Assembly: GCA_037576195.1 (NCBI GenBank) | Contig: CM075103.1 | Span: 7,564,001-7,628,000, forward strand | Direction of reading: 5' to 3' | Length of the DNA stretch: 64,000 nt | DNA from: Phytoseiulus persimilis | Lineage: Eukaryota > Arthropoda > Arachnida > Mesostigmata > Phytoseiidae | Part shown: piece by piece, positions 47,601-60,417 of the stretch | How positions within the stretch are numbered: the first letter of the stretch is position 1 | Layout of the letters: every line of letters begins with the position of its first letter | Program-made: the position numbers and the translations under genes | The notes under the pieces: model-generated | Told to the model about the DNA's origin: nothing | Database searches by the model: none | What the model saw: the letters and a program-made list of their open reading frames with translations, nothing else

Positions 47601-50600
47601 GGCAGGCGAAGCTCTAGGGGCGTCGTGGTGAGATTTCACGGTCGATGTATCTCCCCAGTCGATACGAGGTGTATGTAGTATGTGTACGAGTGTGTACGTA
47701 AGTATTTATGTCCGTACATACGCAGGTCGGAATCTCGCCAGCTCTTACGAAGCCTGAGGGCAGACTCGACATCCCCGATCGGCTCGCGTAATATGCGCAA
47801 ATTCATTTAGGCCGGGCAAGCGAGAGAGAGAGGCTTCTCCTGAGGTTCCTACCAGCTCGAATTCGGAATACATCGAAGTTCGGCGGGAGTGAAGTCTGGT
47901 CGGCGGATGGGTATCGTTAAGTTGTTAAACAGGGGCTACGGGGTTTCGACGCTGGACCGCTTCGTCTTTCGAAACTACTCGGTTTTCGGAATCGGCTTCT
48001 CTCCCCCAGCCTCACCTCCATCCGAGATCATTCCGGTTCGGCGCGCGCCGATCTCCAGGTACCGCTGAGTTTTCCGCGAAACAATTTGAGTTGACGTTGT
48101 TCGTCGCGTGTGGACGTGTGCAGCGCTTGTAGCATGGTGCGTTGTTGTTGAAGACCTTGAGAACTCCCGTCGGACGGGACGACATATGACACAGCGGAGG
48201 GTCCGATCGGCGTCTCCCGAAGCAACACTTGCACTTTCGCAAGAGATGTCGCTCAGAGACGACAGCGCTGCATGGGCTCCGTTGGAGAGCAATCAGAGCT
48301 CAATGGAGGCTCTGGGAAGAGCAGCATCCCCGCGTTTCCCAGATTCTCCGATCCCAAGCAGATAGTCAGAGGAGGCTTTTGGTTTCGAAGTGAGGGGTGT
48401 TCGAGTGCTGATAGTCGAAGCCATCGTTCTGGTGATCGGCTCAGATTTCGAGGTCTGGGACGGTCTCAGAAGCGGGGAGTGCTTCCGCTCCCTCGTCTCC
48501 TTCTCCGAGTTTCCATTCTCCCGGAGCTTCCGGAAGAGTTTTGTGAGAGCCTTCGCTTCGAGAAGTGAGTGATCCTGTAGATCATCGATCCGTTCAGCAC
48601 AGCGCAATGAGTTCCTCGAGGCTTCCAAGGCGAATCGCGAGGGTCTGCACTCAGGGTTTTGACCTACAACACCATTTCACATTCTCAAACCGTACCCCCG
48701 AATCAAGGATTCACACGCCCTATCGCTTCGGGACTAGATAAAACACTCACTCGCGCTCTCTTCGGCGAAGCGTAAACTTTTTAGGGGTTTAACCAGTCGG
48801 TGTTATGACCGCACGAGTTTGTTGGGATGATTAATGTACGCCGCGGCCTCGGATTCGCTCTCTTCAGCGTTCTCACTTCATCCGACAAGCCTGCCTGTTA
48901 GCTGGCTGTGCATCAGGAGAGATTATTAGTATCTTACAGTGTTGAGTAATGGGAAACGTGTTTCCACTTAAACGCACATCTACACTATCACGCCCGCGGA
49001 TCAAGTCGAGCTGGCAGCCGACCGAACAGCATGAACTTACCGCACGAGGCTCTTCCGGCGGTCATTCAAGTTCGCCGATGATTCACGGAAATAAGTTTGA
49101 TAAAAATCTACTGGGCTAAATTAAGCCCGGTGGATTCAGTGAATCCCCCTCCGTGGACAGAAAGCCAACAAATTGAATCGCATTAACGACCTGTTCCAAA
49201 ACGAAAACGTGCCGCCGCTTTAGATTGGAGCACGCGGGGACTGCGGCAAGCATGCCATCGTTTCTAGCCCGTGCTCTTCCGAAATCTTGCGCCCAGGGCG
49301 GCGAACCGAAAAAAGGGCGTCCGACTATGATTCCGATGAGGTGTGGAGGAGAGCTCCACTCGGTAAGAAATAGGCGAGGAGGACCGAACGCTGCAATCAG
49401 TTGTATTGGTTTATTGACAGCGGATCCGCGGTAATAGACAGGGCGGATGACGTCGACCACCACGGGGATGTCTCAAATGACCAGCTAGCAGTCATGGTCG
49501 TCTCCTTCCAAAGGAAGCTGTGGAAGAAGAACTGTTGCTTCGTAATGATGATGCCGCACTCCTCATACCTACACATTGCCTAATGGCGTTTTCACTGGGG
49601 ACAGGCCGGCCGGCCGGAAATGCCTGGAACAGGAAGCTCAGGTGGCATCAACTTCCGGGTCACCCGCAGCAGGCCGGCTGGGCGGCCCGCTGGTTGCAAG
49701 CGAGGCCGTCAGCCGACCGCGCAGTCAGTCAGCCGGCAAGCGCCATAGAACGTAGACGACTAAATTGAAGCCGAACGACCTCGTCATATCTCCCCAAGGT
49801 CGCTGCTTCTCTTCGCTGCCGAACACACGTCTTAGAGCTCAGTGAAGCCTTGATGTCAATTTATATTTAGCGGAGAGAACTCCACAAAAAGTCTCATCCG
49901 ATCCCTGGAACTCTGGTGAGGGACGCTGTCAAGGCTGCCCTGATGCGTTTCAGTGAGTCTCAGAACGCGTTCCATCGTACGTAATTCTGTGTTCGATTGA
50001 GCTTCGGGAGAGTCGCGCCACGAGGAACAGCGGCTTGGCGACCGTTGTCTCACGGAAAGCCGTGGCTTTGGGAGTTCTTGATAAAAGCTGGAGAACATGG
50101 GGCACTACTCGCAAATCCCGCCTGTGAGGCTCCGAAAGCGCTCGCGAGGAATCGAAGCAAGCCGTGTGAGCCAGCGACCCGAACCCCGAAGCCAGGCTCC
50201 TGCGATGCTCGATAAAGTATTGAAAGCGTTATTGGACTCGTGGCTTTGGTTGCCATTTACAAACGTTGACAAACATCGGGAATCGTCCAACTCTGCTTGC
50301 AGCTTCACCCTCTCTCCTGAGGAGCCCACAGTTGAGGGATAATCGACGCAGAGTCGCTCGAGGGTAATTTTTCCGTGTGCCACGAGAAATTCATGGATGG
50401 ATGCATTCGTGTCCTGGTGCTCTGAAAGCGCGCAGTCATTTCTTACAAGCACGCTCTCGTTAGAGCGTCGCGGTCGCGTGATACTAATGAATTCTGATCT
50501 TATATTCCTACAAGCGATGATCAAGCTCTCCCGGGGCGCACGGGACTTGAAAACTCGGGTTCACTGGTTCTCCTCGGAAATTCGATGGCTCTCAATCGCC

Positions 50601-53600
50601 TGCGAATACAGTAGAGCCCCGTTACAAGACGAGACCGAGCACCACGAGGATACGCCTCATTTTCGTTCGGCCACCCGACGATTCGATGTTCAAAAACGTG
50701 ATGAAGAAAATATCGTAGCAACGAGGAGTTTTCCCTCTCAATCTGTGCAACGCTCTCGCAGAGATGCCCTCGGTACAGCAAAGTGGTCCCTGTCCTGTCC
50801 ACCTCAAAAAACCCATGCGTGGCAGCTACCTCGAGTTCGAGCAGCGGATGTCGACGTAATTTACAAGGGCGCCGAAAATAGTTGATTGACGATCCAATTA
50901 TTCGCTTGATCTTACCATGACTTGGGAGCGGATTGACACTCGCTTTTCACGACGAAATTTTGTCCTAGCGAAAAATCTTCGTTCCGTCAGGCTGCTCAGT
51001 TGTAAAGAGGTCCTGATATATCTCTGTCCGTCTGGCTTCAGACGCGAGTCTGGAAATTAGTGGCTCTCACTCAAAAGATTGCGCAAGCTCCACCAGGGAA
51101 GATGACCTTGATCGTCGGCCCCGTTGACGTGCTGCGTCGAGACAGCCCTAACGTTCAACGATAAATGCGTCCGCTCACAGCGCGGCGGAATTTCTACGGT
51201 TCCGAAGTACCTATCTCGACCCCTCCTCCACTGTACCACAATTGACTGCACATTTGAGTTTGCGCGGAAGAACTTGGTTGTTTTCTGGAATGATCCGAAT
51301 CTGTTTCCGGTTCCGTCGTCCCTCCACTTCCTTTCAAAGGTGACGTCATCCGCTAGATTTGCGGGCGCGAGTTGTCGGCAGAAGACTCTCCATGAAAAGA
51401 AGCAAAACCTTCGGAACGCGTTACGTTTCCAGAAAGCAGACAGTTCGACGAGCCGATAAGAGTTCAAAACAGGCGCAGAAATATACACGTATCCTGATTT
51501 TCAAACATCGGAACTATCGTTCGGAACAGAAAGTGAATTCGAAAACGTCGGGTCCGGGAATATTGCCGTAGGTCCAGGAGCTCCAACGAGGATTTCCCAG
51601 GATATTCGAACGAATCGTGTCGCAGTGCGTTTTCCAACGATGACTCATTACATGCAGCTCGTCTCGAAGCTTAACAAATTGATTTCCCCCGAGTACGAAT
51701 TTTAGGTGTTCAGAATTCCCCCACTCCATTTCACGACTCCTCGAGTTCTCCTAAGAAACCGAGAATCATCACTCACAGCCCGGGGCATCTTGAAGTGTTT
51801 CAATCGAATTCGCGTTTCGATCAGCACAGAGCTCCGCGTCGGCACTCGAGACAGCGTCCGCTATCATGCGGTACCCTCTGAGCCTTGTTCTGAGACAATA
51901 GAAGACCTCATGTTAGTTTATCGATTCCGAGAGACTCCGTGCCATCGGAGCTCGTGGATTTCTCGCCGAAGGTAATCAAGATCGTCAAACACACCTGTCG
52001 CGACATCTCCGTGACGTTATGTAGTTCGGGATAACATTCGAGTCAGCTCAAGAATATCCGCAGGTTTTTTCCCGCCCACATTGTGACCCAAGTTGTGACC
52101 CACATTTCATGACGACCAATACTGAACGAAGCAACTGAGAGATAACTTCCGTGCAGATCCAGCGATGCTGAGGCCTTGGGAGCGACGGGAACTTCGTCTC
52201 GCCCAAGATATTCGTTGAGCGTTTCCACGCGTTGAGGCGACTGTTCGGGGCCACGGGAATTTGCTCATCTGTGAGTAGGCATTTGTCAAATCCAAAGTCA
52301 TGCCCGGTTCTGAGTGAGGCTTCTCAGAATCTGCTTCGCAAGAGACGAAGTGAATCCTTCATCCACCGCTCAGGGTTCCGAGCCTCACAAACAGGAACGA
52401 TTCAGTAGTTGCTCGAGATGTTGATAGCAGAGTTCAAAGTCGTTTGCGAGGTTCCCAGGTGCCCGTATCATCGGTGTTCGTTGAAACACCTACTCAGCCC
52501 CTGTTATGCAAATTCAATTCCACGAAAACCGACGAGTGGGGCAGGTGTTTGAAATTCGAAAAGCTACGTCCTGTATGGGGCAAACATTATAACCGGACTA
52601 TTCATCCGCTGCGTGAGTAAGTAAGTGGGTGAGTGAATAGTCGTCAGGAACTGCATGAGCTCTAATAAAATGCTAATTGTGACCCATTCAAACGGACGGT
52701 GAACAGGAGAAAAAAGGATAGGAAGAATTCTTCGCGCTGGCTGGTCTTTTGTTAGGAGCTCTCCGACGCCCCACTGGAGCTCCTCGAGTCAGAGCACGCG
52801 ATCACACTCCGACACGGATACAGTTTTACTTTCGACGTTCATTAGCGAGCAGCCGGATCGAGCTCGAATCCGATCGGAAGGATGGAGAGGATTTTCTTCA
52901 TAGGAGGGTTCCGCACTCGGAAAAAGCATAAATATGATCTCTTGGTGGGAGAATAGCGGGGAGCGGGAGTGATTGCAGGATAATCATGCACAGAAAACCG
53001 AATGGATGAGGCGGATCGTGCAGCGCTGGTCCATGTCCTGTCTGACTCGTGCCGGTACGTGCTGAGTATGGGCGGACCCGCGAGTGCTGAGAATGATGGT
53101 GTCGCAATCACTTGCAGTGTTTGTATTGGCCGGATAATCGACAGCGGATTGTGAGCGGAGTCGGTGTTCCGTGCTGCGCCACGGTGCTGCTACAATGTCT
53201 GATACATGCCCGCTGGTCCTGTTGCATCTGTTGTTCATCATTCGTTACAGGTGGATCGGAGAGTCGCGATCAGGAGGAGAGAAGCTTTTGTAATCGACAG
53301 AGTTATCCGATGCTGGAATATCGACTCTGAGTCGTTCAGCTCGGTATCTGGATCAACGAGATCAGGCAGGTTCGGGATTCTGCGGATAGATTCCAAACTC
53401 GTCAAGTGACGTTCGGAGCGTCATATGAAGGGGTTGAAGAGCGGGAATGAATTCTCGGTCTCGCCGAAGGTGATCATTCCTGCTCATTAGAGCTACCAGA
53501 TTGGGTGTGTTCGGAAACGTGAAGCGCGCATCCCTTGTGTTCTGACCCAGCTGTTTCCGAAAAAGCCCATGCATCGGTGAGCGCTCTTTAATTATCGCAA

Positions 53601-54226
53601 GGTGCTGGTCTCGTAACGGATTTTTCGACGCCATATCCGGGGCCGTTGTTCTGGGCATCCCTCAGCCGCAGAAAGCTCTGAAAAAGACAGCGCGAGAATC
53701 TGAGGAACTCCCGACGGATGTCGTGTAGCTTGCCCTCGCCGTGATTCTTCGAGTTGATTCTCGTCGAGTTCTGTCGCTTTTTCAGAGTTCTTGGGGAATG
53801 TCTCTCCGGTCCTTGATTCATCTTTCGTCGGTTTCGCATCTCGAGCTTCTCGGAATTCGGAGCGTCGACCTACTTTAGTTACACCATTCAACGCGACCCA
53901 AGGCTTGCATCATTGCGGAGAAACTGTTCGTCCGATATAGTCTCGGAGGTCAGACTAGACACTGTTCGAAATCTCGGGGATCGTTACCTGCATCATCGAA
54001 AAATAAGCTTCGATATCTCCAGGCCTGGGCCGGGACAGCGGTGAGTACGGCCCGTTTTCCACGCGGAGGCTCTGTGTCGCTTTAGATATCCACCCGGCCA
54101 CGTGACAGAATTCCGATTGAATATAAATTGAAATTATTGACGGGGCTCACTCAGGGGGCCTCCAAACGATGAGCGCGGTTCGACTTGATATAGCTGTTTA
54201 GTTATTCTAAGAAGTCACTTTTTAAA
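35656..54226. other. Long gene-poor stretch
   Basis: About 18.6 kb in which no gene is firmly supported. Weak items treated as findings are a plus-strand exon candidate at 40018-40219, a minus-strand candidate at 48293-48574 and a 260-codon plus frame at 46301-47083. The minus frames around 42.3-43.1 kb and 39.6-39.8 kb faintly resemble BEL/Pao-type or other retroelement pieces, but not enough to call. Isolated exons of genes with long introns could be hidden here. Confidence 0.4.
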
Positions 54227-54232
54227 TTTATT
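54227..54232 (-). terminator. Possible AATAAA poly(A) signal of the AN1 gene
   Basis: TTTATT on the plus strand, about 250 bp downstream of the minus-strand AN1 stop codon, within an A/T-rich stretch. Confidence 0.35.
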
Positions 54233-54483
54233 TTATCAATCAACCCGATGCCTGCGCAAACAACGATGTCGCGAGCATCCTCCAATTTTGGTATCGTTCA
54301 CGCAAGGAACAAGTTATCAGGTTATCGTACCAAACAACCACAGCTCTAATCCTATCCGCAACTCGAAACAACAAATATATCACCGGGCCGCACCGCCGAC
54401 TTTGGATTAATCGATTACACAGCAGACGGCACGCATCTCTCTCTGCTTCGCGATACCGTCTGCTCTCTCGGAGCGAGATTCCT

Positions 54484-55222
54484 TCAGATCTTATCAATTT
54501 TCTGGGGGCGTATCAAGGGATGCATCTTTCTGAGGAAGTCTCTGCCGGCTCCTCGATAGTCGAACGAACACTGGTGGAGTTCGGCGTACCGATGCCTCGC
54601 GCAAAAGTTGCTCCCACACCTGGAACCAAGACCGCCAACTCAGTCAAGAGGGGGAGTGGTTTCGAGGAATTCAGAACCCATCGCTCCACAGGCTTCCGGC
54701 TTCCAGCCAAAACTAATATGGCCGCTTCAACATCCTCCTCAATATTCTCGAATAGCTCACCTGCAGGTGTAGGATGATGCCAATCCCGTCTTCTGTTTAC
54801 AAACTTCGCATCGCAACTTCTTCAGCCGCTTGACGATAGGGCCCGCGAGGCTTCCGCTCGAATCTTGAGGATCTGTCGCCTTCTCGGCAGCGACTCCAGA
54901 ATCTTCATGAAGGGTCTGCACAGTAAGCAGCGAGTGAGCTCAACAACCAAGACCAACCGAACGCACACTGCATCATCGCACGTTTAGGAATCATCGGGAG
55001 CGATACGGACGAGCTTGAATACGGCAAACCGAAGCACTCTCGGAACCATATTCCCACCGGTCACCTACCTTTCTTTTCAAGTCGTGCGTTTTGGCATCCT
55101 CAACAGTTGCAGACAAATCGAGCGGTGCTTCACTTTGTCGTTCTCCCATGATAAAGTTGCCGAAACTACGCGACGTTACCTTGATGCGTTCCTCTGTTTG
55201 TTTGGCCTCCCGTTTGTTTTGC
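54484..55222 (-). CDS. AN1-type zinc-finger protein (ZFAND family), 3' exons
   Basis: Three exons chain in phase: 55222-55069, 54915-54761 and 54619-54484, with introns of 153 and 141 bp and good sites (donors GTAGGT and GTGAGC; acceptors ctgtgcag and ggttccag). The AN1 finger spans the last splice: C-x2-C-x11-C-x-C-x4-C-x2-H-x5-H-x-C, visible as LRCEVCKQKTGLASSYTCRC followed by GSNFCARHRYAELHQCSFDY. The C-terminal tail FLRKMHPLIRPQKIDKI matches the family ending (…NPVV…KI). ZFAND proteins bind ubiquitin or proteasome-related partners and act in stress and protein quality control. The KTGLASSY loop is closest, from memory, to ZFAND4-type AN1 domains; an A20 or ubiquitin-like N-terminal domain was not found. 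The upstream exon remains open into a Lys/Gln/Glu-rich stretch before ATG 55149, so either that ATG starts a protein of about 120 residues or more 5' exons exist. Confidence 0.85.
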
Positions 55223-58200
55223 CTGGATGCAAATGTTCGTCAGTGCACGTCGATTCCACTTATGTCAGCGAAGCTTTGAGTGATACGCTCGAGGAAACGG
55301 AGAAAACTTTCCCCTGAGTCGTCGATCAGCGACTTCACCGTTCCGTTCGTCAGACAGACGTTTGGAGTTCGATTCGCTCGCAATATTCAGAGATAGGAGC
55401 TCTGGAGAGCAAAGAGCGGAAAGTATTCCGTGAGATCTGAATGAGGGAGGAGAAAGACCGCGCGGGAGATCCTTGAGTTTGCGGGGAAGGAAGTTTCTCC
55501 GTAATCGCATCAGGTGGAGTTGAATTGCAGCTTGTGATATCGAATGCGCGGTCGCGCTGTTCCACCTCGATCCCCCCGTTGAAAGATCGCGGTCGAAAAC
55601 TGTTCTGGCCGGTCAGTCAATCATACTGAGATGATATAGGGACGGCGAAAGCACAGAATGCCACAAGGGGGTCTGCGGTGAAAGCAGCAGGGGAACAGCC
55701 GCGTTCTCTGCTTCCAATCTGGGTCTCAAGATCTCGACTTCGCGTGATGTACGATCATGCCGCGAACATGGCACGCCGCATGGCACGTGCTGTAGAGTTT
55801 GATGCGTCTTGTAAACATGATCTGGCTGAAGCTGCACATGAGATAAGTCGAGAGGCTCTGGTCCGGGTTCAAGACGGGAATGTCTGAGAACCGACCGCCG
55901 TTCCCCGACGCTCCGCAATTCGATTCAGGGGAGAATGACGCAGGAGAGAGAAATACGTATCTCGAGCTACGAGAGCTCACACGGAGATTTCGAAGGGACC
56001 TCGGAATTCGAGGGGCGAACTTACTTTGCAGAGGATATCAATCGATCAAGGTCTGTGGATCAACTTCGAGTTCCTCGATCGCTCTTCGGAGATACACTGT
56101 TCTACTAGATGAAGCGTGCGGCTGCCTATGGATTTCTCTCCGAGTGGGAAACACATCACGCTCGTGAATCGTCTAGACTAGACCCCAAAGTTTGCAGTAA
56201 GTCTCGTCAGGCGGACATGTACAAGAAAGAATTTCGAAGGCACATTTCGTGCTCACAGAGCCGAATGTGGACGCCCGCCGAGTTGTATGTTTGAATATTT
56301 TCGAGCACTTTCGAATCGCGGCCCAAGTTCCTAGAGGTGCCCTAGAGTGCTTGTCGACGCAAGAAAGGTTTGACAGCGAGTTCGGAATGGACGGTCTTGT
56401 CGCAGTGTTTTGATGGAAGCAACTCTTTACTCCTGTCTGAACCCTTCAGAACTCGTTTAAGCAGTTCTCGAATCTGTCTTGCACCCTGGCAACGAAGCTC
56501 AGAAGTCAATCGATGTGTTATTATCAGAGCTGGTTCGAAATTTCCAACGGGCGTGTTCCATGACCCGGAGCTCATTGATCCAATCGTTCTTCTGACGTTC
56601 CGCGTCACTTTCGGTGTTTCGAATTCATGGTGAGCCGCGCGGATTCTAAGATGCTGAAAACTTTCGTGGAGCTCCTGCTCATGAGCTCTTCCATGAAGTT
56701 CTTCAATGCATCATCATTCGAGATATTCCACCCACGGCACACAAGTGGGGGAAATGAGTCCAGGAGCAAGGACAGGGCTTGAACGCTGAACGTACGTGCA
56801 ACAAACCCTCAGTGCCGCTCGAGGAAATCCGCCCCATAACTTGACAGATCACCGACAATTGTGACGGAGGGCAATTTCACGACGACCACAAGCTCTCTCA
56901 GGCCCGCACTCGTGGGTATTGACTTCAACAACGAAGCCTCGCTTTGTATTGGTAAGAAGTTTCTCGTTTTGCGAGGCGAAGGCCGACGAGTTGATCGGCG
57001 AATAAGCCAGAATGGGCGTTCGATCAATCAAAGATATGTCGGAAATTCAGGAATAGGGCAAAAGTTTTCTTCTGTCAGCACCAACGGATAACGGCTCCTG
57101 TATGACTTCAAAGCGGCAGACTGCACGGCGGCGTTGTTCGGGCAGAAGTCCACCGATGATAGAAGGCCGACTCGGCAGTCTCTTCACACGTCTCACAGCA
57201 GTTTTATGAGTCAGTCCCAGTTCCAACATTCGTTTGTCGTTCCAGAGGGGAAAATCTGATGACAGTATCGAGAGATCGAACACATCGAAAGCAGGATATG
57301 ATTCATAACACGCGACGCACATGAATGTATATCGAGGATTATAGCTCAAATCTCGCCCTCGGTCAACAGTTGGACCCCCGAGGAAGCCCTACCCACGCAG
57401 AAGGACTGCCATTCCCAGCTGTCCACCACGGCGACGATCTGCGTCTCCAGGATCACATCAATGACAAGCGTTCTCATATTGTGTGTCCTCTTGAAGTTCA
57501 GGGAGTTGATCAGCGTTGAGAGACTGCGGCACGTGCCCTAGAATTGCTCTATCCCCGAGTGCGATGAAATTCGTGACAGTTAACGATGCGTTGGGACTGC
57601 GAAACGAATTTCATCGGGCCTGAAAAAAATCGCGGCTCTAGAGAGCAATCGGTGTAGATGAATGAGGCGAATGAGGCGCAACATATCCTGGACGACGCTC
57701 TCGAGAAATCCATTCTCATCATACACCAGAGCTGTTAAGATCTGTTGTCGAAGAGACTAACATCGGTGATTTTTCTTTCCCGGTGAACGAGCATCTGGCT
57801 CCAGAAAGTCGACGGAGGAATTGGAAATGGTGGGAAAACTCGATCATTCATATGAAGGAAATACAACCCGAAAATATATGCAACGCTACTCTGCTCCGGA
57901 GGAGAGCGGGCAACGTTCCACCAAAAGGCTTCAACAGGGCAATATGGACAACTGTACTCGGTCATCAATCGAGCGATTGTCTGAATAATAATTGTTCGCT
58001 TGTACGAGAGCGTTCGCACGACGTCACTGGTCGGAACTGTGACGTGAAGCTATCATTAAACGCCTCGCTAATGAATTCCAACATCGATCCTGGCCGCTTG
58101 ATCTCGAACAATCGCTCGTTACAATCTGAAGCTTGCCTAATGGTTGCATCAGAGGTCTGCTCGGCTCACAGTTCTGTTTCGGTTCAAGCTCATGCGTTTG

Positions 58201-58488
58201 ACCTTAGTAGGACTTCACGCGAGGCCGACAGCTTCCGGGAACGGTCCTATCGGAATGGGATATCAACGGAAGGAGACGGGCTCACCACTAGAAACTGAGC
58301 ACGCCGCGCCGCGGCGAAACGGGCCAAGCGGATCAATCAATTCACAGCTGCGTTGAAGCCCCCGGGACCGCTTCACGTGCCCGGTCCGACATCTCGATTC
58401 TGGCCTCGGTTTGAAATCTATCGCGACATGGGATCAAGTTTCGATCGGACTGCTTCCGATCCAGTTCGTATTGTAGTACTCGTTTTGA
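55223..58488. other. Upstream of the AN1 gene; 5' exons not resolved
   Basis: Several minus frames at 55.26-55.57 kb look protein-like (for example GTVKSLIDDSGESFLRFLER and LPSPQTQGSPARSFSSLIQI) and could belong to earlier exons of the AN1 gene, but their donor phases do not fit a single model. On the plus strand, adjoining frames at 55678-55887 and 55880-56167 are unassigned. Confidence 0.35.
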
Positions 58489-58494
58489 TTTATT
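58489..58494 (-). terminator. AATAAA poly(A) signal of the YEATS4-like gene
   Basis: TTTATT on the plus strand, about 150 bp downstream of the YEATS-gene stop at 58640 on the minus strand. Confidence 0.5.
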
Positions 58495-58639
58495 CAGTCT
58501 GCAAATACGAACTGTCTCACTATAAACGGCGCTCGTGTATAGTTCCCCCGTCCTCTTCCGAGTGATGAGTCTGCATTTGATGAGTCCGGGATCGAGCTCA
58601 GCATGTTCTCGTCCCCGCTCGTTGAAGCTCTTCGAGACC

Positions 58640-59834
58640 TCAAGCCTTGACCCGCTTCTTTATTTCCTCGATCTTCGCCCGCACCACCTGTAATCAATCT
58701 CGTTGCGTTCGATTCGAGAGAAATTGAGGATTCCAGTTACACATCAGCTCCCATACCGACGAACGCGGCTGTATTCAGGAGTCAGTCCCACGGGGATAAA
58801 CTGAAACCGCCTCGCCAGAATCCCGAGTTCCCTCAGATCTGACGTATGAAGGACTGCTCTTTCAGCCATAGATATACCCTGAACTCACAGTCATCAATGG
58901 AATTTTCAAGATCTGGCATATTTTCGCAATAGACGGACTGTTGCTACATCGTTCAGAGCTATCGGGATTCACATGCGTGCACACAAGCAAATGTTGCAGT
59001 AATGTTTCCAGTCAAAAAAGTAGTTCCTTATACGCCAGACTTTGGGGTGATCGGGACGACAAGGTCTGTGGATCTCCCGACGCCTGCTGATCGTAACAAC
59101 GAACCTTCCTGGCCTCCAGCAGCTTCTTCATGGTTTGTTCGCGAATCGAGCTGAACTGCTCGAATTCGGGCTCGGGCTCCGTCTTTCCCGTCTGCATGGC
59201 GCGTTGCTGTTCCTCAGTCGGCTCCACGATGACTATCTCGTTGTAGTCTTCATAGCGGACGAAGGGCACGTACTGATACGCTGATGTTTCGTCGTTTCTC
59301 ACGGAATACTCCACGAGTCGAAGCCAGTGTGTTAGGATGTGAGCTCTGGACGAGAACGTCAAATAGATTTTAATCTGCGCGGTGAACTCGCCCCAGCCCG
59401 TGCGGCTGACGACGAAGGGCGTCTTGGTCAAGGTAACGTTGCGGTAGTGGGGTTCAAGGACGAAGACCACCTGCAACAACGTCGGCGGGATGATAAAATT
59501 TTCGACGTCGAAAAGTCACCTCCGTCTCCTCCTCAAACTGTTTTCTCGTTGGCGGATCGGTGACCAAGAATCACGTCGTCGGAGACGACCAACTAGGTGC
59601 ACTTACTTTCCGCACAAACTGGGTCATGTCACAATTCTTGAAATACGGTTTAAGATACAGAACCCACTCGTGAGTGTGGTTCTCGGAGTTGGGTTTCACG
59701 AGATGTCGAGCGGTGTTCCCGTAAACTATCGGCTGGAAAATGGTTCGGCGCTTCTCAAGCGGCACAACTTCCGAACTCGGACCCGTTCTCGAGAAGATAT
59801 CGTCGACTTCTTGTTTGATTACGCTCAACTCCAT
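58640..59834 (-). CDS. YEATS4: YEATS-domain protein, GAS41/YEATS4-like
   Basis: Exons 59834-59607, 59470-59105 and 58687-58640 (introns 136 and 417 bp, all phase 0) give 213 residues; human GAS41 has 227. YEATS4 reads acylated histone lysines in TIP60/p400 and SRCAP complexes and promotes H2A.Z deposition. The YEATS fold is clear: IVYGNTARH (36-44), HTHEWVLYLKPY (53-64), MTQFVRK|VVFVLEPHY across the first splice, GWGEF at 101-105, then ILTHWLRL. The C-terminal part keeps the family coiled coil: TMKKLLEARK at the end of exon 2, completed by VVRAKIEEIKKRVKA and a stop in exon 3. The second donor (AG|GTTCGT) is weak, but the joined sequence fits GAS41 better than read-through. The acyl-binding loop has E-P-H-Y where GAS41 has H-E-S-Y, so the His of the cage appears replaced while the Trp (102) is kept. 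It is probably a divergent YEATS4 orthologue or a duplicated copy. Confidence 0.87.
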
Positions 59835-60417
59835 ATCGCAGAATTTTCTGAACAGCGAGCTCGTGAGTCACAAAATTCACGAGAGTTCTCTGAGAAGTTG
59901 AGCCGGACTTGGACCGTCGGCTGAAAGTGTTTTGTTTCTTTCAGGGAAAGGGAAAACGCCCTGCCTTCCGCAGACGATCATTCGAATGGGATCTCGATTC
60001 GAACGCACTTCAAAGCCTGCACGGAGGAGCAACGAACTTCGAACGTTCGTCGACTGCGAATCGAGAGAACAAAGCTCTAGCGGGCGGGGCCACCGTACAC
60101 TGAATCTGCGTCATCGACGTTTCCAGGTGAAATTTTAATTCGCAATCCCGACGATGAATAGTCTGGTGTTGGTATCCTGGTACGACTTTTGATCTGATGA
60201 CGCGACGGAGCACGAGACAACGTGACCGCAGGGAAGGGTTGGAGTGAACTTTCGGGAGCACCCGGGTCTCCCAAACAGCATTTTTTTCACTCGGAAAGCG
60301 CTGACTAATCAAGCCAGCGGTTTCTGCTGCACGCCCTCGTGGTCGCCGTTTCTAAATTAAAGCCGTGTGCCAATTAACACGTGCCGAATATACGCCACCT
60401 CTAGATGAAGTGATTCC
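59835..60417. other. Interval between the YEATS gene and the 60.4-kb candidate
   Basis: It holds the presumed YEATS promoter. The minus frame 60010-60312 is open for 100 codons but has no recognisable domain or start, and it cannot be joined with confidence to either neighbour. Confidence 0.35.
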
